Origin: an uncultured Piscinibacter sp.
GTDB lineage: Bacteria; Pseudomonadota; Gammaproteobacteria; Burkholderiales; Burkholderiaceae_C
Assembly (NCBI RefSeq): GCF_937952055.1
Contig: NZ_CALFYO010000021.1
Location: 372,001-436,000 of the forward strand
Direction: 5' to 3'
DNA: 64,000 nucleotides
The notes under the pieces are model-generated. The model did not search any database and was not told the DNA's origin. It saw only the letters and a list, made by a program, of their open reading frames with translations. Below are positions 43,703-51,469 of this stretch, piece after piece; the stretch's first letter is position 1; the number at the start of each line of letters is the position of its first letter. A program made the translations under genes and the position numbers.

Positions 43703-44761
43703 TCAACGGGCCGCGGCGATCGGTGGCTGACCGACGGCGTGCACCGGATGCCGGCTGAGTTCGTCCAGTCGCAATACCGGCGTCACGCAGGCATCGACCT
43801 GCTCGAACAGCTCGGCCCATCGGGCCATCGACTGCGTTGCGAACACCCGGGCCAGTTCGGCGCGCAGCGCCATCGAAGCTTCGCCGCCCGGGACCAGTCC
43901 GCGCGACCAGTGCTGCTCGATCCACTCGGGCCGCTGCAAAGCCTCGCACAGCCTGCGCCAGAACTTCATCTCCAGCGCGCCCACCGCCACGAATCGACCG
44001 TCGGCGCAGCGGTAGGCGCCATAACAGGGAGCTCCGCCTGAGAGCAGGTCACGGCCGGGCGCAGGGGTGCGTCCGGTGGCCTCCAGCGTGATGCGCGCCA
44101 GCACGTGGTGGCGGTAGACCTCGTGCGTCATCGAGATGTCGACGTAGCGCCCCTGCCCGCCGCGCTGCGCCGACAGCAGCGCGGCCAGCATGCCCGAGAC
44201 CGCGGCCTGCGTGCCGCCCATCAGGTCGCCGATCTGGAAGTTGGGCACGGCCACCTCGCCGTCCGCCGTGCCGATCTGCTCCAGCACGCCGGCCATGGCG
44301 ATGTAGTTGATGTCGTGGCCGGCGCGGTGCGACCAGGCGTTGTGCTGGCCGTAGCCGCTGATCGCGCACATCACGAGCCTGGGGTTGAGCGCATGAAGCG
44401 TGTGCCAGCCGAGGCCGAGCTTGTCCATCACCCCCGGGCGGAAGCCCTCGACGAGCAGGTCGGCCGTGCGCGCGAGATCGACCAGTTCGGCGCGGCCGGT
44501 CTCGCTGCGCAGGTCGATCTCGCGCAACTCCTTGCCTTCGTTGAGCAGGCGGAAGGTCAGGCTCGGCCGGCCGGCCTCGCGGTCGGCGCGTGACAGCCCC
44601 ATGTGGCGCGAGCCGTCCTCCTGGCCGTCGCGCGCCGGCCCCTCGATCTTCAGCACCCTCGCGCCCATCTCGGCGAGATGCCGAGTGGCCAGCGGGCCCG
44701 GCAGCAGCCGGGTGAGGTCGATCACGGTGATGCCGGCCAGCAGACCGGCATCGTTCGTCAA
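43703..44761 (-). CDS. Class III CoA-transferase (CaiB/BaiF family)
   Basis: 352 residues if started at the TTG at 44761, which has GGAAGGGG upstream and overlaps the previous stop. Family features: ITVIDLTRLLPGPLATRHLAEMGARVLKIEGP at the N-terminus, DLLVEGFRPGVMDKLGLGW, SGYGQHNAWSHRAGHDINY with the catalytic Asp (GHD), and NFQIGDLMGG. It should move CoA between acids; it resembles the alpha-methylacyl-CoA racemase branch, so racemase activity is the alternative. Downstream of a prolyl 4-hydroxylase-like gene. Confidence 0.85.
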   Translation of the reverse strand: MTNDAGLLAGITVIDLTRLLPGPLATRHLAEMGARVLKIEGPARDGQEDGSRHMGLSRADREAGRPSLTFRLLNEGKELREIDLRSETGRAELVDLARTADLLVEGFRPGVMDKLGLGWHTLHALNPRLVMCAISGYGQHNAWSHRAGHDINYIAMAGVLEQIGTADGEVAVPNFQIGDLMGGTQAAVSGMLAALLSAQRGGQGRYVDISMTHEVYRHHVLARITLEATGRTPAPGRDLLSGGAPCYGAYRCADGRFVAVGALEMKFWRRLCEALQRPEWIEQHWSRGLVPGGEASMALRAELARVFATQSMARWAELFEQVDACVTPVLRLDELSRHPVHAVGQPPIAAAR

Positions 44762-45627
44762 CGGAACACCCCTTCCCGCAGCCACTTGGTGGCAACCCAC
44801 TTCTCACCCTCGACCACCGGCGCGCCGCCGTGCAGGGTCTTGCTTGACGGGTGGGCCCGCTCGTAGCTGAAGAACACCGCGTTGCCCTTCACCGGCGCGA
44901 CCTCGAGTTGCACGTCGGGGAAGGTGGTGCCCCCCCCGACCACCGGATCGTTGAGGTACATCACCACGGTGGCGACGCGCTGGCCGCCGCGCTTGAGAAT
45001 GGTGGGCGTGCCCGGCTGGGCGGGATCGAAGTAGTCGTAGTGAGGCTTGTACTCGGCGCCCGGCTTGTAGCTGAGCACCTGGATGCCCTCGCCGTTGTCG
45101 ACCGGCCAGCCGATCAGCGCGGCGATGCGCGCCTCGATGCGGCGGCACAGCTCGTTCTCGCCGCGGTCGAAGAACATGCCCTGGCTGGTGCGGGCCGCAT
45201 TGATCTCGCTGGCGCCGGTGTCGGTCTGCACCGTTTCGGAGCGGGTCAGACGCTTGGCCGCCATCGCCATCAGCTCGTCGCATTCCTGGTGCGACAGCAG
45301 GCCGCCGAAGACGATCACGCGCGGGTCGCGCATGGCAAGCACGACACGCACGTCTCGGTCCGGCGTCTTCAGCGTGGTCGGGATGCCGCCGCCGGCGGGC
45401 AGCGGGTCGGGCACGGGCACAGGCGGCGGCAGCTGCGCGGCCTTGGCACGCTCGTCGAGAAAACCGCGCAGCGTCTCTTCCAGCGCGGTGACCGCCACGT
45501 CCTCGCGCCAGCCGCTGGCCTTCATCGACGCCAGCACCGTCTCGGGCTGTGCGCCTGCCTTGGCCTGCTCGATGATCCATGCCCGCAACTCGGGCGTGAC
45601 CGGTTGGGGCTGTTGCACTTCACTCAT
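44758..45627 (-). CDS. 2-oxoglutarate/Fe(II) oxygenase, prolyl 4-hydroxylase type
   Basis: 289 residues from the ATG at 45627. The first 70 residues are helical (ELRAWIIEQAKAGAQPETVLASM). The catalytic P4H domain follows: iron ligands in HYDYF (HxD), a distal His in LHGGAPV, and the 2-oxoglutarate Lys in KWVATKW. TGASEINAARTSQGMFFDRGE is typical of bacterial P4H. It hydroxylates proline in a protein or peptide that is not known here. The stop overlaps the TTG start of the CoA-transferase. Confidence 0.88.
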   Translation of the reverse strand: MSEVQQPQPVTPELRAWIIEQAKAGAQPETVLASMKASGWREDVAVTALEETLRGFLDERAKAAQLPPPVPVPDPLPAGGGIPTTLKTPDRDVRVVLAMRDPRVIVFGGLLSHQECDELMAMAAKRLTRSETVQTDTGASEINAARTSQGMFFDRGENELCRRIEARIAALIGWPVDNGEGIQVLSYKPGAEYKPHYDYFDPAQPGTPTILKRGGQRVATVVMYLNDPVVGGGTTFPDVQLEVAPVKGNAVFFSYERAHPSSKTLHGGAPVVEGEKWVATKWLREGVFR

Positions 45628-45671
45628 GCGCGGAATTTTGCCGCAGCCCCGCGGTACCTTGTTACGGCACG

Positions 45672-46298
45672 TCAAGTGCGGCGCAACGCGCCGGCCTCAC
45701 GGGCAAGACGGGTGATGCGGGCCCAGTCCTTCGCGGTCACGGCCTCGGGGGGCGTCAGCCAGGAGCCGCCGCAAACCTTGACATTGGGCAAGGCAAGGAA
45801 CTGCGGCGCTGTCTCCGGCGTGATGCCGCCGGTCGGGCAGAAGGCCACGTCCGGGAAGGGACCGTGCAGCGCCTTGAGCATCGGGATGCCGCCCGCGGCG
45901 GTGGCGGGGAAGAACTTGAGGAACTGGTAGCCGTCGGCGTTGGCCTGCATCACCTCGCTGGCGCTGGCCACGCCGGGCAGCAGGGGCAGGCTCAGGTTGC
46001 GGCAGTAGTGACCCAAGTCGCTGGTGTAACCCGGGCTCACGCCGAAGCGGCAGCCGGCATCGCGCGCCGATTGCACGTCGGCGCCGCTGCGGAGGGTGCC
46101 GGCGCCGACGATCGCCTCCGGCACCTCGCGCGCGATCGCCTCCATGCAGCGCAGTGCCACCGGCGTGCGCAGCGTGATCTCCAGCACCCTGACGCCGCCG
46201 TCGACCAGTGCGCGAGCCATCGGCACCGCGTCGGCGAGGTCGTGGATGACGATGACCGGGATCACCGGGCCGTGGGTGGCGAGTTCGAGCGTGTTCAT
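45672..46298 (-). CDS. eda: KDPG aldolase
   Basis: 208 residues from the ATG at 46298 with AAGGAAAGG about 6 nt upstream. Class I aldolase splitting 2-keto-3-deoxy-6-phosphogluconate into pyruvate and glyceraldehyde 3-phosphate. The Schiff-base Lys is in FLKFFPA, the catalytic Glu in LEITLRT, and GAGTLRSGAD and PTGGI bind phosphate. It starts 18 bp after edd in one operon, completing the Entner-Doudoroff pathway. Confidence 0.94.
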   Translation of the reverse strand: MNTLELATHGPVIPVIVIHDLADAVPMARALVDGGVRVLEITLRTPVALRCMEAIAREVPEAIVGAGTLRSGADVQSARDAGCRFGVSPGYTSDLGHYCRNLSLPLLPGVASASEVMQANADGYQFLKFFPATAAGGIPMLKALHGPFPDVAFCPTGGITPETAPQFLALPNVKVCGGSWLTPPEAVTAKDWARITRLAREAGALRRT

Positions 46299-46315
46299 CG
46301 CGAACCTTTCCTTGT

Positions 46316-48130
46316 TCAGAACCAGGTGCAGGCGCCCTCTTCGGCGCTGCGCACGTTGCGGCGCAGGCCGCCGAACAGCTCGCGGCCGAGGCCGTGGGCA
46401 TTGTTGTCGGCCGCGGCGTCGCTCAGATGCGCAGGCTTCCGTGCGGCCCAATCGGCCGGGTCGACCAGGGCCTCCAGCGTGCCCGCCACCGCGTCGAGAC
46501 GGATCAGGTCGCCGTCGCGCACCCGCCCCAGCGAACCTTCGGCCAGCGCCTCGGGGCTGACGTGGATCGCCGCCGGCACCTTGCCCGAGGCACCGCTCAT
46601 GCGGCCATCGGTGACCAGCGCGACCTTGAAGCCCTTGCCCTGCAGCACCGCCAGCGGTGGCGTGAGCTTGTGCAGTTCGGGCATGCCGTTGGCGCGCGGG
46701 CCCTGGAAGCGCACCACCGCCACCAGGTCGCGCTCGAGTTCTCCCGCCTTGAAGGCGGCCAGCAGGGCTTCCTGCGAGTCGAACACACGCGCCGGCGCTT
46801 CCACCACGTGGCGGTCGTCGGGCACCGCCGAGACCTTGATCACCGCGCGACCCAGGTTGCCGGTGAGCAGCTTCAGCCCACCTTCGGCGCTGAACGGCGC
46901 CGCCGCCGGGCGCACCACGCTCGCATCGCCGCTGTGCGCCGGCAGGTCGCGCCAGCGCAGCGTGCCGCCCTCCTGCGCCGGCAGCTTGCCGAATTCGCGC
47001 AGGCCGCCCTCGACGACGGTCGCCACGTCGCCGTGCATGAAGCCACCGTCGAGCAATTCGCGGATCACGAAGCCCGGGCCGCCGGCCGCCTGGAATTCGT
47101 TCACATCGGCGCTGCCGTTGGGGTAGACGCGCGCCAGCAGCGGCGTGTCCTTGGAGAGGTCGCTGAAGTCGGTCCAGTCGATCAGGATGCCGGCCGCACG
47201 CGCCACCGCCACCCAGTGGATCAGGTGGTTGGTCGAGCCGCCGGTGGCGAGCAGCGCGACCATGGCATTGACGATGACACGCTCGTCGACCAGCTGTCCG
47301 ATGGGCGTGAAGCGCCGCCCCTTGGTGATGCCGAGCACCGACCGCACCGCCGCGCGCGTCAGCGCCTCGCGCATCGACGCATGAGGGTGCACGAAGGCCG
47401 CGCCAGGCACATGCAGGCCCATCGCCTCGAGCAGCATCTGGTTGCTGTTGGCCGTGCCGTAGAAGGTGCAGGTGCCGGCGCCATGGTAGGCGGCCGACTC
47501 GGCCTCGAGCAGCTTGTCGCGGCCGACCAGCCCCTGCGCGAACTGCTCCCGCACCTTGGACTTCTCGGTATTCGACAGCCCGCTGCCCATCGGCCCGGCG
47601 GGCACGAACACGCAAGGCAAGTGGCCAAAGTGCAGCGCGCCGATGAGCAGGCCCGGCACGATCTTGTCGCACACCCCGAGCAGCAGGGCGGCGTCGAAGA
47701 CATCGTGGGTGAGCGCGATCGCCGTGCCCATCGCAATGGTGTCGCGCGAGAACAGGCTCAGCTCCATGCCCGGCAGGCCCTGCGTGACGCCGTCGCACAT
47801 CGCCGGCACGCCACCGGCCACTTGCACGGTGGCGCCGAGCTTGCGCGCCTCGTCGCGGATCACGGCGGGGAAGCCCTCGTAGGGCTGGTGTGCCGAAAGC
47901 ATGTCGTTGTAGGCGGTGACCACGCCGATGTTCGGCGCGCGCTCGGCCACCACGCGCAGCTTGTCGCTGGCCGGCAGCGCGGCGAAGGCATGCGCCACGT
48001 TCGCGCAACCCATGCGGTCGGCGCCGCGCGGGCGGTCGATCGCCGCCTGCACGCGGGCCAGGTAGGCGGCACGGGGCGCGGCGCTGCGCTCGCGGATGCG
48101 CTGCGTGACTTCGAGGAGAACAGGTCGCAT
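46316..48130 (-). CDS. edd: 6-phosphogluconate dehydratase
   Basis: 604 residues, the usual Edd length, with CGGAGG 5-10 nt before the ATG at 48130. IlvD/Edd fold with iron-sulfur cysteines in AMCDGVTQG, GVCDKIVPG and GTCTFYGTANSN, then TGGSTNHLIH and VTDGRMSGASGKVPAAIH. It makes KDPG from 6-phosphogluconate. First gene of edd-eda. A palindrome at 48170-48182 before the start is a likely regulatory site. Confidence 0.96.
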   Translation of the reverse strand: MRPVLLEVTQRIRERSAAPRAAYLARVQAAIDRPRGADRMGCANVAHAFAALPASDKLRVVAERAPNIGVVTAYNDMLSAHQPYEGFPAVIRDEARKLGATVQVAGGVPAMCDGVTQGLPGMELSLFSRDTIAMGTAIALTHDVFDAALLLGVCDKIVPGLLIGALHFGHLPCVFVPAGPMGSGLSNTEKSKVREQFAQGLVGRDKLLEAESAAYHGAGTCTFYGTANSNQMLLEAMGLHVPGAAFVHPHASMREALTRAAVRSVLGITKGRRFTPIGQLVDERVIVNAMVALLATGGSTNHLIHWVAVARAAGILIDWTDFSDLSKDTPLLARVYPNGSADVNEFQAAGGPGFVIRELLDGGFMHGDVATVVEGGLREFGKLPAQEGGTLRWRDLPAHSGDASVVRPAAAPFSAEGGLKLLTGNLGRAVIKVSAVPDDRHVVEAPARVFDSQEALLAAFKAGELERDLVAVVRFQGPRANGMPELHKLTPPLAVLQGKGFKVALVTDGRMSGASGKVPAAIHVSPEALAEGSLGRVRDGDLIRLDAVAGTLEALVDPADWAARKPAHLSDAAADNNAHGLGRELFGGLRRNVRSAEEGACTWF

Positions 48131-48169
48131 GAAAACCTCCGGAGCCGTAACTTCGCTTCGGATTGTCTA

Positions 48170-48182
48170 GTAACCTGGTTAC
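48170..48182. promoter_or_regulatory. Palindrome upstream of edd-eda
   Basis: GTAACCTGGTTAC is a perfect palindrome (GTAACC/GGTTAC around one base) 40 bp before the edd ATG. Its TAA...TTA core resembles binding sites of HexR-type RpiR regulators that control edd-eda in other proteobacteria. No such regulator gene lies in the window, so the assignment is inference. Confidence 0.55.
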
Positions 48183-48209
48183 ATCGTCAAAACAAACCGC
48201 GCTTTCGCC

Positions 48210-48677
48210 CTACTGCAGACGCAGTTCGACGCGGCGAGCCTCGCGGGCGTCGGCGCCGCCGGCGGTCTGTTGCGGCTTGTCGAGCGTGAGCTGCGCCGGC
48301 GGCACACCGTTGGCCTCGAGCGCATGGCGCACCGCCTGGGCGCGCCGCTTGGCGAGGTCGGCGTTGTACTCGGGGTTGCCGCTGGCGTCGTGGTAACCCG
48401 AGATCAGCACCGCGGCACCCGGGGTGGCCCGTGCGGCGTCGGCCACCCGGTCCAGCACCTCCATCGCCCCGGCCGGCAGGACATCGGAGTCCACCTCGAA
48501 GTAGATGCGCGGCAGGTCCGTGGCTGCGGCCGCCGCCGGCGGGGTCGGTGCCGCTGCCGGGGCGCGCGGCCCGCCTCTGGACACCGCCAGCACCAGCACA
48601 CCCGCGACCACCAGCGCCACGACACCGGCCACGGCCAGCAGCGCGTAACTCTGTGCATCATCGTGGGCATCGCTCAT
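48210..48677 (-). CDS. OmpA-domain membrane protein
   Basis: 155 residues. A membrane span at about 10-31 (YALLAVAGVVALVVAGVLVLAV) anchors it in the inner membrane. An Ala/Pro-rich linker leads to an OmpA-like peptidoglycan-binding domain at about 55-155: RIYFEVDSDVLP, VLISGYHDASGNPEYNADLAKRRAQAVRHAL. The binding Asp is present, but the usual Arg near the end is in REARRVEL. Probably tethers the membrane to the cell wall. Separate from the edd operon by the operator region. Confidence 0.82.
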   Translation of the reverse strand: MSDAHDDAQSYALLAVAGVVALVVAGVLVLAVSRGGPRAPAAAPTPPAAAAATDLPRIYFEVDSDVLPAGAMEVLDRVADAARATPGAAVLISGYHDASGNPEYNADLAKRRAQAVRHALEANGVPPAQLTLDKPQQTAGGADAREARRVELRLQ

Positions 48678-48720
48678 GCTTTACTGCTCGAAGTTGTTCG
48701 GATCATTCTAGAGTTCGACC

Positions 48721-49329
48721 ATGACGGACGAAGGCGACCCGCTCGTGTTGCGCGACCCGCGCACCATGCTCGACGAGACACTGCGTCGCTGGGGCGGCGA
48801 CGGCGACTTGTGGGTGTTCGGCTACGCCTCGCTGATCTGGCGCCCCGAGTTCGACGCCGACGAGCAACGCGGCGCCGCGGTGCATGGCTGGCATCGCGCC
48901 CTTCGCATGCGCTCGCGCATCAACCGCGGCACGCCGCAGCGACCCGGGCTGGTGTTCGCGCTGGTCTCCGGAGGCTCCTGCCGGGGCGTGGTGTACCGCG
49001 TGGCGCGCGAGCGCGCCGAGCAGGAACTCGAACGATTGTGGGCGCGCGAGATGCCCACCGGCGTCTACGACCCGCGCTGGCTGCCCTGTCGCACGCCGCT
49101 GGGCACGGTCCAGGCGCTGGCCTTCACCCTGGACCGCGACAGCCCGGCCCACACCGGCGACATCGCCGAGGCGGAGATGCTCGACATCCTGCGCCACGCG
49201 CGCGGGCGCTACGGCAGCACGCTGGAGTACCTGCTGGAAACCGCTGCCTCGCTGCGGCAGCACGGCATCCGCGACCGCGAGATCGAGCGGCTGGAGAAGC
49301 TTGCGCTGTCGCTGATCCAGCCGGCCTGA
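48721..49329 (+). CDS. ChaC-like gamma-glutamylcyclotransferase
   Basis: 202 residues. The gamma-glutamyl binding loop is FGYASLIWRPEF (about 34-45), close to the ChaC signature YGSLxW. RGVVYRV and the C-terminal YLLETAASLRQHGIRDREIERL also fit ChaC. It should release 5-oxoproline and Cys-Gly from glutathione in the cytoplasm. Divergent from the OmpA-like gene; convergent with the MobA-like gene (7 bp). Confidence 0.87.
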   Translation: MTDEGDPLVLRDPRTMLDETLRRWGGDGDLWVFGYASLIWRPEFDADEQRGAAVHGWHRALRMRSRINRGTPQRPGLVFALVSGGSCRGVVYRVARERAEQELERLWAREMPTGVYDPRWLPCRTPLGTVQALAFTLDRDSPAHTGDIAEAEMLDILRHARGRYGSTLEYLLETAASLRQHGIRDREIERLEKLALSLIQPA

Positions 49330-49336
49330 ACAGCGC

Positions 49337-49966
49337 CTACAGGCGCTGCTCCGCGTCGTCCGCGCCTCGCCGCTGCGCCAGGCGAACGCTCTCCAGGTCG
49401 GCCTCGGTGTCGACGTCGATCAGCACGCCGGGGTCGTCGACCTCGACACCGATCGCCGGATAGCGTGCCACCAGGCGCCGCGCGCCCTCGTCGCCACGCA
49501 AGGCCGTCAGCTCGGAATACAGCTCGGCGGAGAAGCCCACCGGGTGGCCACGGACACCCCGATGCTGGGCGAACACCACGGCATGGTGAGCGAGCTCGCG
49601 AGCCACCTCGAGCAGCGTCTCCGTCTTCACCACCGGCATGTCGCCGGGCAGCATGAGCCAGCCTCCGGCGCCCGGGCTGGCGCTTACGCCGGCCGCGATC
49701 GAATAGCCCATGCCGAGACCCTCGTGGCCTGCCGAGCCCACCTCGGGCAGCACGATCACGTCGCGAGCGGCAACGCTGCGGCGCGCTGCCTCGGCGAAGA
49801 CCTCGGTGGTGACCACCACCACCGGCAGCTGCGTGGCAACGGCGTGGCGCAGCGTCGTCGCGAGGATCGTGGCGCTGCCGATCCGCTGCGCGAGCTTGTG
49901 GTCCGCCCCGAGAAAGCGGCTGCCCCTGCCCGCTGCCAACACGATCACCGCCGGCTGCGCCTTCAT
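49337..49966 (-). CDS. MobA/MocA-like nucleotidyltransferase
   Basis: 209 residues from the ATG at 49966, with AGAGGGG upstream. Rossmann-type NTP transferase: LAAGRGSRFLGADHKL binds the nucleotide, LPGDMP with Asp binds the metal, and RGVRGHPVGFS and DVDTEADLE follow. Similar to MocA, which adds CMP to molybdopterin, but family members act on other cofactors too. No xdh/coxL-type molybdoenzyme genes are near, so the substrate is open. Confidence 0.83.
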   Translation of the reverse strand: MKAQPAVIVLAAGRGSRFLGADHKLAQRIGSATILATTLRHAVATQLPVVVVTTEVFAEAARRSVAARDVIVLPEVGSAGHEGLGMGYSIAAGVSASPGAGGWLMLPGDMPVVKTETLLEVARELAHHAVVFAQHRGVRGHPVGFSAELYSELTALRGDEGARRLVARYPAIGVEVDDPGVLIDVDTEADLESVRLAQRRGADDAEQRL

Positions 49967-50170
49967 CGCGCGACCCCTCTTGTTGTTGAACGCCAGATCG
50001 ACGCGGCTGCGTTCGTGCGACACGTCGTTGCACCCGAGAATGGGAGCCGGGCCGTGATTGAGGTAGTGGGACGTTCACCTAAGGCCTTCCCCGTAAGCAG
50101 ATTTGCCTAGCAACAACTGTCAGCCGGGTTAGCCCTAGGATGTGGCCCACGCGCCTGCACGGATGAGCCC

Positions 50171-50818
50171 ATGACCGACAAGACCCGTTCCATCGCCGAC
50201 CTGCGCAAGAGCTACGAACGCGACGAGCTCGACGAAACGGCCAGCGCCGCCGACCCGCTGGTGCAGTTCGAGCACTGGTTCCGTCAGGCGCTGAGCGCCG
50301 AGTTGCCCGAGCCCAACGCGATGACGGTGGCCACCGTGGCGCCGGACGGCCGACCGTCGACACGCGTGGTGCTGATCAAGGGCTACGACGCGCGAGGCAT
50401 CGTCTGGTACACGAACTACGAGAGCCGCAAGGGTCGGGAGCTCGCCGCACAGCCGTACGCCGCATTGCAGTTCCACTGGGTCGAGCTCGAACGGGTGGTG
50501 CGCATCGAGGGCCGCGTGGACAAGGTCGATGCGGCCGAGTCCGACGCCTACTACCAGTCGCGCCCGCTCGACTCGCGTATCGGCGCATGGGCCTCGCCGC
50601 AAAGCCAGGTGATCGAGTCACGCGCGGTGCTGGTCGCCAACGCGGCGCGCTACGGCGCGAAGTTCCTGCTGCAGCCGCCGAGACCGCCGCACTGGGGCGG
50701 TTACCGCCTCGTTCCGGACCGCTGGGAGTTCTGGCAGGGACGCAAGTCGCGCCTGCACGACCGCCTGCGCTACCGCCTCGACGGCGGGCAATGGGTACGC
50801 GAACGCCTCGCTCCCTGA
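50171..50818 (+). CDS. pdxH: Pyridoxine 5'-phosphate oxidase
   Basis: 215 residues. FMN enzyme oxidising pyridoxine/pyridoxamine phosphate to PLP. Typical: IADLRKSYERDELDE, TVAPDGRPSTRVVLIKGYD, YTNYESRKGRELA, and C-terminal WGGYRLVPDRWEFWQGRKSRLHDRLRY plus ERLAP at the end. Full length. Upstream 200 bp separates it from the divergent MobA-like gene; nothing notable is there. Confidence 0.95.
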   Translation: MTDKTRSIADLRKSYERDELDETASAADPLVQFEHWFRQALSAELPEPNAMTVATVAPDGRPSTRVVLIKGYDARGIVWYTNYESRKGRELAAQPYAALQFHWVELERVVRIEGRVDKVDAAESDAYYQSRPLDSRIGAWASPQSQVIESRAVLVANAARYGAKFLLQPPRPPHWGGYRLVPDRWEFWQGRKSRLHDRLRYRLDGGQWVRERLAP

Positions 50819-50888
50819 GGCGCCCGCCCCCGCCCGTCCGGAAGCTCGCGCGGTCCCGGCCCGGGCCAAGCAGGCAGCGTGTTGCGGT

Positions 50889-51428
50889 TCAGCCCTCGCG
50901 CACCCGTTGTGCAAAGGTCTTGCGGAACTTCTCCACCTTGGGCGCGACGACGAACGCGCAGTAGCCCTGCCCAGGGTGGTTGGCGAAATAGTGCTGGTGG
51001 TAGTCCTCGGCGCGCCAGTAGTCGCGCTCGGGCAGCACTTCGGTGACCACACGGCCGCCGAGCTTGGCATTCACCTCCGCGATCACCTCGCGGGCCACGC
51101 GCTCCTGCTCGGTGGAGCGGAAGTAGATGCCCGAGCGGTACTGCGTGCCGACGTCGTTGCCCTGGCGGTTCAGGGTGGTCGGGTCGTGCACGACGAAGAA
51201 GATCTCCAGCACCTCACGCAACGAGATCGCGGCAGTGTCGAAGCTGACCCGCACCGCCTCCACGCAACCGGTGTCGCCGCTGCAAACCTGCTCGTAGCTC
51301 GGCCGCGCCGACTGGCCGTTGCAGTAGCCGGACTCGACGGCGGTGACGCCGCGCACGCGCTCGTACACCGCCTCGATGCACCAGAAACAGCCGCCGCCCA
51401 GGGTGATGGTCTCGATCGTGCCCGCCAT
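50889..51428 (-). CDS. msrA: Peptide methionine (S)-S-oxide reductase
   Basis: 179 residues. Active site GGGCFWC with catalytic Cys14; other landmarks are VESGYCNG, PSYEQVCSGDTGCVEAVRV, FFVVHDPTTLNRQGNDVGTQYRS and YHQHYFANHPGQGYC. Repairs oxidised methionine in proteins using thioredoxin. No signal peptide, so cytoplasmic. It follows the TonB receptor gene by 41 bp on the same strand and could share a transcript. Confidence 0.95.
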   Translation of the reverse strand: MAGTIETITLGGGCFWCIEAVYERVRGVTAVESGYCNGQSARPSYEQVCSGDTGCVEAVRVSFDTAAISLREVLEIFFVVHDPTTLNRQGNDVGTQYRSGIYFRSTEQERVAREVIAEVNAKLGGRVVTEVLPERDYWRAEDYHQHYFANHPGQGYCAFVVAPKVEKFRKTFAQRVREG

Positions 51429-51469
51429 GACGAACCTCCGCGTGCTCGGTCGCGCCCGCGCTGCGGAAC

